64,000 nucleotides of DNA from assembly GCA_023653785.1 (NCBI GenBank), contig JAMKCH010079093.1, forward strand, positions 203,501-267,500. Reading direction: 5' to 3'. The position numbers and the translations under genes were made by a program. The stretch's first letter is position 1; the number at the start of each line of letters is the position of its first letter. The notes under the pieces were generated by a model. That model saw only the letters and a list, made by a program, of their open reading frames with translations, searched no databases and was not told the origin of the DNA. Positions 49,231-60,643 of the stretch are shown piece by piece. Source of the DNA: Ophioderma brevispina. Its lineage: Eukaryota > Echinodermata > Ophiuroidea > Amphilepidida > Ophiodermatidae.

Positions 49231-49820
49231 TTTGCTCCCAATTAGCCCAGAACATAAATATATTTTGTTTTATTTTAGCTTACATCATAACCAACTCATT
49301 TATTGCTTATGTAAAAAAAAAAAAAAAAAAAAAAAAAAATGATGCGTGAACATGGACTTCCAAAATGCACCCTAAACAAGTATTTCCACAGACTAAAAAA
49401 CATACCCTAAACAAGTATTTTTGTCTGTTTTTGCTACACTAAAGGAGTATTTTTGTCAGTTTTTACTACCCGAAACAAGTAAGCAATAGATTGTGTCGTT
49501 AATATACCTTTATTCTTGCTTTGCTTTACAATATTTTTGATTTTTGCTTAATTTGAGTATTACACGAACATCACAATTTCAGGGTTTATAGAAAAAACAT
49601 ACCCTTTTTTCCACATTTTGCTGTTTTTGACACCCTAATCAATGTACGCGCGTACATCGCCTGTTGGAAAAAAAAAAAAAAAAAAAAAAAAAAGAAATTT
49701 CATATTTTGTGAAAATGTGCCAGTGCCGCTTTTTGCTCCCAATTAGCCCAGAACATAAATATATTTTGTTTTATTTTAGCTTACATCATAACCAACTCAT
49801 TTATTGCTTATGTAAAAAAA
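49193..49820. repeat. 501-bp-period duplication around a poly-A-bounded insert
   Basis: 49193-49319 recurs at 49694-49820 with no difference that I can see. Between them is poly-A (49313-49339), about 330 bases of sequence containing 'aaacaagtattt' repeats and the palindrome ATGTACGCGCGTACAT (49642-49657), and a second poly-A (49668-49693). Confidence 0.9.
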
Positions 49821-51853
49821 TGAAGATTTGAGACTATTGCATCTGGTAGGCATCGTCAAAGCTAGTGGATTGACACACAGAAAGGCCAAGGCTACTTAAG
49901 CCCATGTACATGGTATTGTTGTTTTAGCATTAATTCAATTGGAAATATCATAGAGTGAAGTCAGTGTAAACATCCCAGAAATGGTGAAATGATGTGCTCT
50001 TCATCAGGAAACTCCTGTTAATAATTACACGATATTTCTACCATCATTGTCTTTATCATATCATTCTAAAAGTGATGAGTACAGAGATCTCTTATCCACA
50101 CAAAGAGTAATACATGTAAGCCAATCAAGATAAAATAATATCAGGAGGATGTGCCTTATCCTGCAATGTTACATTTTCAGCTATTTTCTTATACATTAAA
50201 AGCAATTTTGGATTACATACTTTGAATACCATTTCAACACATTTTACCTCTGGGAAATAACTTCTAAATGTCTTGTTAATGAAGGAATATTTTGATTTGA
50301 AGCAATTTAAAAGCGATAGAAGGCAAGTTGCTCGTGCTATTTTAACTTGGTGGATCGTATGATATACAATTTAACTCATTTGCGTACATAGCCAGGATTT
50401 GAAGGAAGGACGAAGGATCAATGATAGTTAATAATATAGAAAGAAATGTTCTTTAAAAAAGTCATTTCGTGGTCCTAACTTTGACCATTTTATCACTATG
50501 TGCTGTTTTTTATAGACTGGATGCTGCTCAAATTAGGCCAAAGTATACATTTTCATTTATTATCAGTGGAGCAAGACCAATTTGTTTTGATAAGACTCTG
50601 CATTTCACATAACCTTTTGACTCTTCCAATGAACTTTTATTTTAAAACTGGAGATTAAATGGTATATTTTTAATAATTACTATAGCATGCAATACAATTT
50701 TAAATAGGGCGCACACCATAAGTCAATTTGAAATGTTTGCAGAGGGTTACTTAAACAAGATTTTCTGGATTTGCAATATTGATAATGTTCAAGTTCAGGA
50801 TTAGCCAAAATTCGTTTCAAACGACCTCGATGGCTTGAGGCACCAATCGCTATATATAGCCATTTAAGATAACAGCCCGTTCTACAGTGTGGGCAAGTTC
50901 TAGCTCGTGCGCCACAAAGCATCATCATCTTCATTGTTCTCCCATAGGAATGGACGTCGTAGACAGTCTCTTAAAGGTTTATGGAAATAATGCTATGTTG
51001 CTGTAGTCTGAAGATAAGCCTGGGTGGATTAGGTATGGCATTTTGACCAGCGGTTGCTGGTCTTGTTAACTTGAACATTATAAACTATTTTATGGAATGT
51101 AGGACATCTTCCAAATTGTCAGACAGTTGGGAAAACGTCAGTATTGTCCCCGCTGTACCTTATCCTTCCCTTTTCTTTCCCCAATTCTTTCATCCTCTCC
51201 CTTCTCCTTTCTCCTCTTCTCGTCCCCATTTTCCTCTTTGGCATCCCCAATTTAGTCTTCAGAAGGGAGGATTGCCTCTCGCCTGATCCCACTGATTACG
51301 GCACTGTAAACCAAATTGCGGTTTGTAATCTAATCTCAACAATACCTTCGCAACGCAATAGGAACCAATCAAACAAGAGTGTTAACCCTTGCGCAGAAGA
51401 TTAGCCTTAGACTCGCGTTTACCCATGCATGTTTTTCTGATTGGACACATCATGGAACAGTAGATCAAACTACATTTAAAGTATTCTCTCTTTGAAAAAG
51501 GGCCATGGTCCGATTGTCAATAGCCTTGTCCCTACAACCCCATTTTACAGGAAGTGTTCAAAATTTTGATTTTTTTTTTTCAATCCCACTGTTATTTATC
51601 ATCATATTGCATTTTGCTCTATTTTGTGATGACCAAATAAATTATTGATAAGTATTGACTGATAAATTTACTGATAATAAATAAATTGGTAAAAGTACTA
51701 CGTATTGCTTGAATACCTTGGATACGCAGTTTTCGGGTGAATTAACACGTGATATGGAACTTCTGTAAAAATACGATGTCATTAAACTTGGGCAAAATTG
51801 GAGATGACTGAGGGATTCGTGAACTCAGAGGTAGATTAGGCGTGGTCATAATT
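49821..51853. other. Non-coding; one pyrimidine-rich tract
   Basis: 51160-51250 is strongly C/T-rich on the plus strand and opens overlapping short ORFs by composition. I see no gene, RNA or element in the rest. Confidence 0.5.
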
Positions 51854-51870
51854 GTAGTAGTAGTAGTAGT

Positions 51871-51962
<92 letters not shown>

Positions 51963-51965
51963 TAT
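51854..51965. repeat. TAG/CAG trinucleotide microsatellite
   Basis: Alternating blocks of TAG and CAG triplets. A minus-strand ORF across it is a poly-leucine artefact of this repeat. A shorter related run lies at about 52040-52075. Confidence 0.95.
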
Positions 51966-52760
51966 TTGTCCAAGGTTGGTTAAATTACACCCAACAATTT
52001 TTAACTGCTCATAGTTAACGACGGCATCGTCATCAGCGGCGGCAGTAGCAGTAACAGCAGCAGCAGTAGTAGTGTTATTAAAGACCACTCTTTCGCCTGA
52101 AGTAGGAAAACGGAGGTCAGCCTTTCGTGATGTTAAAGCATTAGCTAGTAGAAAGGTGTCCATTATTAAACTAACTCCTTTATAATCCAGAGATATCTTC
52201 TTGATAACCAAACTGTCATTGCAAATATTGTCAATGAATCACGCCACAATAAAACTTTGCAAACCTACTCTTTTTTATACATGTCATGCCATGCGCACAA
52301 CTGAATTAATAGCGCTATTATTGTAGATTTTTGTAACACAATGGGATTGCTGAAGAGGGTCAAATAGTCCTAGTAATGGAGCATTTCGACATAGTTTCGC
52401 TTCTCATAGAGTCGATTTCTGAAAAGTAATAATAACCCAATGATAATTTTATAAAATCGTACTCAACAATGGTACTCTATGCGCTTTGCAAAGCCAACTA
52501 AGCAAATAACACAAATGTCAAAAAAAAAGGAAAAACATGCCTAAGTATGATAACCAAAATTAACCAGGTCGTAGTAGTGATTTAGTAGTAGTAGTCAAGG
52601 GCGGCACCAGGGTGAATCATAGGAGGGTGCGAAACATTACCCGATTAACTCATATGGTAAAAAAAGCCAATGGTTACGCACTTTAATTGGCTTAAAATCC
52701 CCTGTTTTTGCTGAATTTTGAAACTCGGTGTGGGGGGTGTCCCTGCCCCCAACTCGTCCC

Positions 52761-52789
52761 TGGTAGTAGTCGTAGTAGTCATAGTAGTC

Positions 52790-52820
<31 letters not shown>

Positions 52821-52898
52821 CGTAGTATTAGTAGTAGTCGTAGTAGTTAGTTGTAGTATCGTGTATAGTAGGCAGCAGTATCAGCAGCAGTAGTAGTA
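52761..52898. repeat. GTA trinucleotide microsatellite
   Basis: Imperfect GTAGTAGTC/GTA repeats, with CAG triplets at the right end. It opens a serine-rich plus-strand ORF that I do not consider a gene. Confidence 0.9.
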
Positions 52899-52933
52899 AA
52901 TCCCAAGTTTTAAATCTGGTTTGGTACCCACCC

Positions 52934-53356
52934 GTGAATGAGGTGGCCGATTTCCCCTCACACTCACAGCAACAGCCCTTTCCCCCTCCTTCCACTTCGC
53001 CCGATTCCAGTGCATCCTACTCTCCTCTCCACTACTTCGCCATGCTTCAAAATAACCTCGTCATCTTCCTCAACACTTGGACTATACCAACGTCTTTCAT
53101 TTCGCCTCGCCAACTGACCATCGCTTCTTTCAAACCCAACATTTGCATGCATCAAGTCTCAGTCTTCCTATCCCATCAACTTCATACACAGACATCGCTC
53201 TCACCATTGTTCTCCCTGTTCTTTTTAAATTCCCATCACCTTTTGGCTCAGACAACCATTTTCACTACCCATAGGAGCATCAACCTATCCACAACTCTAA
53301 TCCCCCATTCTTTTCATCTTCAGAGGAGTGATTTAAACTGTAAGAAAAGTGGTTAA
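52934..53356 (+). other. 140-codon ORF in C/T-rich DNA, doubtful
   Basis: The translation is rich in Ser, Pro, Thr, Phe and His with no recognisable domain, signal peptide or repeats. The underlying strand is strongly depleted in G, which removes stop codons by composition. No splice or start context supports it. Probably not coding; an orphan exon cannot be excluded. Confidence 0.15.
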
Positions 53357-55129
53357 GCAAATCTATAAAATGTTTTTCAAGAAGTCCAAAACAAACCATT
53401 GTATTTTCTGAAATTTGGCACGGCTCCACTTATTTTGTATATAGAATAAGTGGAATTGAAAAATGGAACAATTTTCAGAAAATTTTAAGCAGGGTTGTCA
53501 AAAATAACACATGCATTTAATGATCATTACTACCACAAGGACATTTTCAAATATCCAAAAGATGGCAATTAATACCCAACTCGTACGCTTCACGATAGAC
53601 TTTAAAAAATACAACGATTACCAAAAACCTTTATTGGATGGACTTTATCTTATTTATCCAATTACAGGACGCTCCATTTTAACATCGGCAATCCAATATC
53701 GATGGAATTTCAAGTTGGGCTTTATTTGTAATTGACCTATTCAGTGTTGAACTTTAACAATAGACTTGTTTTGGTTTGCACCCATTTGCACGGAATACAC
53801 CATTAAGCTCTCACGAATACATGTATGGACATCACGTATTTGAAATTAATTTTTGATTAATCTAAATCGATACGCCGTTCAAACGAGAACTGCGTAATCC
53901 TCGTTCAAATACTGTCTGATTATAGCCCTTTACTTTCAGAAATTAAACCAATGATTCAAAACTGCAAGTAGTTTTTTTAGCACCAGAATATAATGTCACA
54001 AAATTGGAAAACGATATAACATATGTCTGATGTGATGAGTACAATATGCACTAGGTGTTGGCGTGGCGTTTTCGTGTTTCTGTAATTGGTAATTATCCGT
54101 TTATTCTGTTACTAAAATAAAGTTGCGTGATCATGGCGGATTGGATCCTATTATGGTGACATTTACAATGGCTTTTATGTATGTCGAGTTTATTTGAGGT
54201 GTTTATATATTTACGATGATTGATTAGAGCCATCTAGGGATTATTGATTACTAGAGCAGCGCTAAAAAGAATGTTGAATTAGGAAATTGAATGAATGAAG
54301 GTAATATACTGGTATTACTGTTAAGCCGGACCGATTAGTAGCGCTAGGTTATGACACCATCTACCCACTCACCGTAAGCTATTGTCTTTAAGCACCTAAC
54401 GCAGTTTACGCGACGCAATTATTGTAGAGTCAAGTGGGAAATGAGTGATTGTGTGACAGCTGGCACATTACAAAAAAATCCTTATACTCTTTAGTATGGT
54501 GTGATGCTTATAATGGAATATACAATCAACGAACTCTCGAGGCCTCCGGAAGGTGTTTACCAGTTTACAGTAGATGGGAATACTTTGTGGGTCAATTTCT
54601 CAATATCAACGAAGGACCTTTTGAGACTTTTAGAAATATATATATCAATATTCTTTTGTTCATCACAAGATACAGCCAAATATAGACAATGACATAATCA
54701 TAAGGATATATATAGACAATGATAATTGAAGTATTTAGGAAAATATGTTAGACGCAAGGATACTTTAAATAACTAAATTATTGAGACAATAACTGAAGGG
54801 ATTTAAGCTCAGACCTGCCAACATTACAGGGTTATCCTGGAAAAAAAAATTAAGATTTATCCTGACAGTACAAAATACAAAATTTCAGGAATATCATTTG
54901 CCAACCATAGTACAAAAAGAGATAATGCCTATTTAACAAAGGGGGGGTTGGCAGTGGGGTATCTTGCGCGTTGAGTAACATGCTATTAATTTATGAGATA
55001 ACCATTGCTGTACATGGTGAAACGAGGTCACTGCTAAACGCGGGCGTGGGGTGCAGTGGCATCTTCAGATTACATATAGAAAAAACTATGTACCAATTCA
55101 AATTCAAGAACAGGGCACAAGTTACACAA
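53357..55129. other. Non-coding; one hairpin
   Basis: TCCACTTATT (53425-53434) pairs with AATAAGTGGA (53445-53454), a 10-bp stem. A short inverted pair 'cctgccaac' / 'gttggcag' lies at 54816 and 54946. Nothing else recognised. Confidence 0.5.
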
Positions 55130-55830
55130 AAACAACAATAGCTAAAACAATACGAACAGGACGTTCACAAAATAAACAGTTAAACACAATCCGACTATTG
55201 GATAAAAAAAAATAGATAATGGACTATTAAAAAAAAACTTAGGAATGATAACAAACACATAGGAACGGATAAGATGTGTTTTCATTTTTGTTTTGAAAGA
55301 AATGAGTGAGGGGGCAGTTTTTAAATGGGATGGTAAGTTAGACCAAAGCAAGTGACCTTGAGTTCTTATTGTTTTATTTGCCAGGACAGTGTTAAACATT
55401 TTAATATAGGAAATGTCAGCATGCCTGGGTTTGATAATGATGAGTGTGCGAGTATGGAATTGAAGAAATCCTGCTCAAGACACATTGGGGATAGGTTAGG
55501 TTAAATTGAATACATGAAGGTGCAAGTTGGAGCCTGTAAATGTCGTGGACTTTCAAGGTTTTAAGAGATGAGAAAAGGTGATCTGTATGAGCTAACCATA
55601 AGGAATTGGTGCACGTTCTAATTACACGTTTCCTGAAGTAGGAAAAGTTGAATCTAAACCATTGTTGTTAGCGTCAGCCCAGCCATAGCACCATATGATA
55701 TGTACGGCAAACAAGACCATTGTAAAGGGTATGAAGTGATTTTTGTGGTAAAAATGGTCGAACTTTACGAATAACTCCTTTGTATTTTAGAAAGTAGATG
55801 ACGTAATGAATCCACAAAAATAGCGGAATT
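55130..55830 (-). mobile_element. CR1/L2-like LINE 3' end, decayed
   Basis: On the minus strand, the region after the RT palm of a CR1/L2-type LINE is readable. It begins with a damaged 'YPxLxYG' stretch (about 55740-55680), then RVIRTCTNSLWLAHTDHLFS, continuing SLKTLKVHDIYRLQLAPS (55625-55515). It ends with LLWSNLPSHLKTAPSLISFK and TKMKTHLIRS (55345-55255), the classic 'WNsLPxxlk...FKxxLK' LINE ending. Stops and frameshifts occur between these blocks. The 3' end lies toward 55080. Inactive. Confidence 0.8.
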
Positions 55831-56674
55831 GTGATAAAGGTCTTATTCTTTTGATTAGAATCAGCTAAAGCAGCGCCATTTTCTGTTTGTATTTATTTAT
55901 TTATTCATTCATTTAAATTCAAAATATAGCATTATAATTTGATCTAATTTCACATCTTGAGTCAAATCTTCTGCAGTTCTCATTAACAAAAACTTCAGCT
56001 CGGATCTGAATGCATGCCAGTAATCAGTACTTTAAAGTGACAGGAGGAGATTTTCTTAGGATACGAATTTCTCTCAAATTTCACTGGATCGGATGTAGAC
56101 CACCTACCGAGAACGTTTCGAAGGTTTATTGGACAAAGAGGTGCAAAAGAAAAACCGCAAACCTTGTTTTAAACTTGCCTACTATCGTAATCGTTCCCCA
56201 TAGAAATCCATGCTTTGACGTTCGGTCGTGCACGACAGAAACTACTAAATCATCATCTTATTACATAGAGACGGCGTATTCGGCTTATTCACTTCAGGTG
56301 TGATCTAATACATTGGTAAGAATTCCAAATATGTAAAAAATCAAGAAAAATCATCAGAATATTTTAAATTTTAAAAGGAAGGGAATAATGGCGAAATATC
56401 GCCATACTTAGGACGATATGACACAAAGCATTCCAATTCATTGTGACACACAATTCCCCCCATTGATCAGGTAAGGACAAATTTAATGCACTTGAGGGTT
56501 CGTCTAGGGTGGTTTGGTGCAGCTTTAAAGTGCTACGAGAGATTTCATATTTTCTGTCATGTGTAATGGTTTCATGTAGATGCGACCCTCAATAGATTTC
56601 TTATCTTTTATTTCGCTACAGTATTTTCTTAAAAGTGAAAACAAAAGGTAATTTGTTTATCCCCCTGGCGTTAT
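55831..56674. other. Non-coding; one perfect hairpin
   Basis: ATGGCGA-aata-TCGCCAT near 56389-56406 is a perfect 7-bp stem. 56535-56650 is a diverged direct repeat of 56745-56855 ('gtgaaaacaaaag' and surrounding sequence). No gene seen. Confidence 0.5.
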
Positions 56675-56711
56675 CCCCCCCCCCCCCCCCCCAAAAAAAA
56701 AAAAAAAAAAA
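56675..56711. repeat. C18-A19 homopolymer junction
   Basis: A run of about 18 C followed directly by about 19 A. The exact lengths are doubtful in any assembly. It lies between two diverged copies of a roughly 110-base direct repeat. Confidence 0.9.
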
Positions 56712-57210
56712 ATAAAGGTGCAATGATAGATTTTGGGGCATCCATATATTGTGCCAATTGTAGTGATATCCTATAGATAAGAACCCATAAGAGATTTCTT
56801 TCCTTGTATTTGGCTAAGGAAATGCCTTGAAAGTGAAAACAAAAGCAATTTTGATTTAACATGAACAATTTTAAACGTTCAATTTTAAACGTTCAATTTT
56901 GATTTGCTTAATTTTAATATAAAACATAGGCTGAATTTAGTATTTGCTTCTGTAGTAAATAAGAAATTTCAAAATTGTTGTACCAAGGAAATGATTCTCA
57001 ACTTAATCCTTCCACATGGGGATATTTTTGATGGAAAGCTTTACTTAATGCAAAAAATCAGAATTTTCACATTTCAGAATCACCTGTTATGTGGAATCTC
57101 TTGTTGCACCTTTAATCGCATAGTTTAAGAAAAACTAAGAGTTGAACTGATAATAATAAAAAAACACAGTTCTATGGTAATTCAATCAAATGTAAATGTG
57201 AGGGAAGTGG

Positions 57211-57282
57211 GTGTGTATGTGTGTACACACATACATACACATGATACATACACACATATACATAAATACACACACACAGATG
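57211..57282. repeat. TG/CA palindromic microsatellite
   Basis: GTGTGTATGTGTGTACACAC is followed by 'atacatacacatgatacatacacacatatac', so the strand switches from TG to CA and could fold on itself. Confidence 0.85.
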
Positions 57283-57662
57283 GACATATAGAAATTGGAT
57301 TAGTATGTGTCACCTGCAATGTTTTTAACCGATAAATTTTTGAAGGTGATGTTTTCAAAACCTAACCGAATTTCCTAACGAGAAATTTTTGAAGGTTTTA
57401 AAAACAGGTGGCTCTCAAAATAATTGTTTTGGTGAGAGAATCCAGATACAAACAACATGTGATTAAAAGCATTGAAGCTCTGCCTCATGTACGAATGCGT
57501 TTTTTTTTCCGTGCTACAGTGCTACTCTTAGTTATTCTTAGTTATTCTTGAAATAAACGAGTAAACTCCCTTGATGCAAATCAAATGTACACGTGATGTC
57601 TACGTTGTACTATAGTTGTCTGCAACATCTACTCAAGAGAGATAGAGAGAGTTACGAGGTAC

Positions 57663-57862
57663 GAAAACCGGGCGCATGCATATGCAGATGGGGTAATGCA
57701 GTGAGAGCACCCATGTCAAGTGGACTTTGAACTTATGCGGCCACATTCCTGAACACAGCTGGTATCGATCGAGTGGACTTTGAACTTATGCGTTCACATT
57801 CTTGCACGCAGCTCAGCTCTCACTGCATTACCGCATTCGCATGTCCATGCACCTGGTTTCCT
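57663..57862. mobile_element. 200-bp foldback MITE
   Basis: The left arm (57663-57708) contains 'gcatgcatatgcagatggggtaatgcagtgagagc'; the right arm (57813-57862) contains its imperfect reverse complement, with GGTAATGCAGTGAGAG matching exactly. Arms are about 45 bases. Between them, AGTGGACTTTGAACTTATGCG occurs twice as a direct repeat (57718-57738, 57772-57792). No coding capacity; the target duplication is unclear. Confidence 0.8.
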
Positions 57863-60020
57863 AAACTTTGTAACTTAGAGAAAAAGTATGAGAACGAAAA
57901 AGATAAGCAAAGTGAGAGAAGGGAGGGGGTACGTCTTGGCGCACACAATAATTGAACATCTCACACATGAAACTTCCCTCTCTCTTTCCATTTCCTGTCC
58001 CAAGCCTTCTTTCTCTCTCATTCCCTTTGTTTTCCTTCATCCCTTTCTGGCTTTCCATTTTTTTCCAGAAGGTTTTGCTCGAAAGTTCTGCATTTCCATC
58101 TGTCTCACCTTTAGTTTGCAGAATTGCTTTGGGAAATTAATTATGAATCATTTAGAAAAACGTACACGTCTTTAATATATTTATGTCAATAACATAAGTC
58201 ATTTTGAACACATATTTTATAAATAAGTAGTACCAGATGATTGATATTTTTGGCTAGATGTATAATGATTGATACATACAATGCACGTGATTAAAATGTA
58301 TATTTACTATAATGCTGATATGGGTTTGAGCTGCAGTTGTTTACGGACTGTCTCATTTGCGAAGTGCACAGAGCATCCACTCAACACATCCACGGAGAAA
58401 AACCAATAGCTGTTCATGAAATATGTGGCTAATTGGAAAAGGTAATACGCCTTTGGGCTATTAATATAAGAGCAAACAGGGTCATACACCATCGGTAAAG
58501 CACCTTAATGTGATTAATTCACTACCTATCCGAGAAATGAAATCTTCCATACAATAATAAAACGAGGATGATCTCGCCTTCTTGCGTTATCTAAAGTTGA
58601 TTAGGAAAGGTCGGGGGTTATAGTCTCACTCCAGTTGCTGCAGAAAACGAAGGTGTCGTGAAGAAACCGGATAACGCGTAATAATTGATGATATTAAAAT
58701 GTTAATGCGGATTGATAGGATAAAAATATTGCCTTAGATTAATTTGACGGTTTATGTTGACTTAAAAATAAAAATAGAATAATTCTACCCCTGGTGTAAA
58801 TAGTAAGTCCTACAGCACGGAACCCAAACAGATATATTAGGCAGTTGCGTAAGCAAAGGGTGTCTGGTGGCGGCATATGTTTTCCCCATTATTGTTAAAA
58901 ACGTGGGGAAATTGAGACTCACTCGGAGGAATTTGACAAATCCACTGGGGCGGGGCTTAATGGATTATTTAACAGTGTTTAAAGGTGCATTTTCGTCTCT
59001 CGGAGGAATGGCAAACAAGGACCCCCTACTCAATTTCAAAATCCTTCGTATGCAACTGACATCAGATTTATATTACCACTTAGTAATGACGATACGACAT
59101 CGACCAGGAAGAAGACAAAGACTATAACTTCATTTACCAACATTATCAATTTTATCTAGGTTGATGCTTCTGCTTCCTTCAATAATTATCACTTGAGTGC
59201 ATATAAGGGGGGGGGGTACATGTGGATCCAGGATTTCGTTTTTCCAGCGTCATATCTTTTAACGCAAGTTGTTTTTGACCAAAATTTTATGTAATTGCCT
59301 AAATATCAGTTGCGCATATTTTGGTGGGAAAAAAATCAAATCAGCCATGGGGTTTTTATACTAATTTGTTTTTTTTTGGTTTTGTAATTGATGTTTCTCA
59401 ATAAAAGCATTATTAAAAAAATTATATTTGGACCGCCATTTTGAATCGGTACAACCGATTTTCATTTTTCCCCCGTTATGTGGTCGTGTTGACGAACCCC
59501 ATCAATGACCAGAATTTTAGTAAAAAATTTCCAAGGGCAAATTCCACTTGGACCCCTTCCCTTATGCACCAACGGAAGTACAGAAGACCTTATGCACGCA
59601 AGTGATCATGTTTTCATTTTAAACTATACTGAATATGCTCATTTTGTTCGTCGCCATGCAACGGTAAACGAACCAATCAAACATATGATTGATAATCCTT
59701 GATAGGTGTTTGTTTTGTTTTCTGGATGGACATAACAAGGAAAAGTTAATCAAACTGAAGATTTACATAAAATTAAATGGCTTCATACGGGAGAAAAAGT
59801 ATCCCTAATAATGACCAAATTTAAAAAAAAAAGAAAGATTGACCAAAGTTACCGACCTCTGATCAATACACTCACCGCCACATTTTAGTTTCGACAAAAA
59901 ATATACATGAATTTCACATAGACATGGTTTGAATAAGCGTGGTATATATCATAAATTTGAACAAATTGCAATAATCTATAGCTACTGCTACTGCTTCAGG
60001 GGCTTCTTCTATGCTTATAT
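57863..60020. other. Non-coding, no gene recognised
   Basis: 57990-58070 is a C/T-rich tract; 59207-59216 is a G run. Small ORFs (for example 58867-59127) show no motif. Confidence 0.5.
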
Positions 60021-60145
60021 TAGTATGATTATTATTATAAGTAGTAGTAGTAGTAAATTATTATTATTATTGTTGGTAGTAGAAGTAGTAGTAGTGGTGT
60101 TGTAATAGCAGTTGTAAATGATAATAATAGTAATAATAATCTCCA
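60021..60145. repeat. ATT/AGT trinucleotide microsatellite
   Basis: Mixed ATT and AGT triplets with interruptions. Confidence 0.85.
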
Positions 60146-60643
60146 AAAATCATGTTCGGGGGAAAATTACGGCCTGTCTTTAACCCTCTTAGAGACAGTC
60201 CGTCGTACAAAATCTCGAAATTAATATTTATATCCTTTGTTATCCTAAAGGGAGGTGTTAGGCTATAACGCCCTAACAACCTATACAATCAAACTAAAAA
60301 TTATTAAAAATATAAACTGTGCATTTCTGCTAGATATTTTGACTTTACTTGATGGACATGGTCCTAAGCTAAATCATCGCTTTTATTCCATGCAATTTGA
60401 AGGACCCTAACCGGAGATATTCTCAATTGAACACAAAGGATAACTTACCACTTGACCGGTTTCACTTGAAGGTTCAAGAAACCAAAGGTATAAGACGTGT
60501 AGCATCATTGTGGGATTAATTCCTTTTCAAGCAAAAGAATATTGTACAGATGTATTATGTTGCATTGAACCAATCAATATATTATTTTTCAAAACCGTTG
60601 AACGCTCAGAAATTATGTAGTGGGGGAAATTTTGGGAATTTGA

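Noticed and set aside
51846..52211. 121-codon minus-strand ORF with a long leucine run
   Set aside because: It is the translation of the TAG/CAG microsatellite; composition alone explains it.
57888..58175. 95-codon ORF on C/T-rich DNA
   Set aside because: Low-complexity Ser/Phe/Pro translation with overlapping open frames on both strands.
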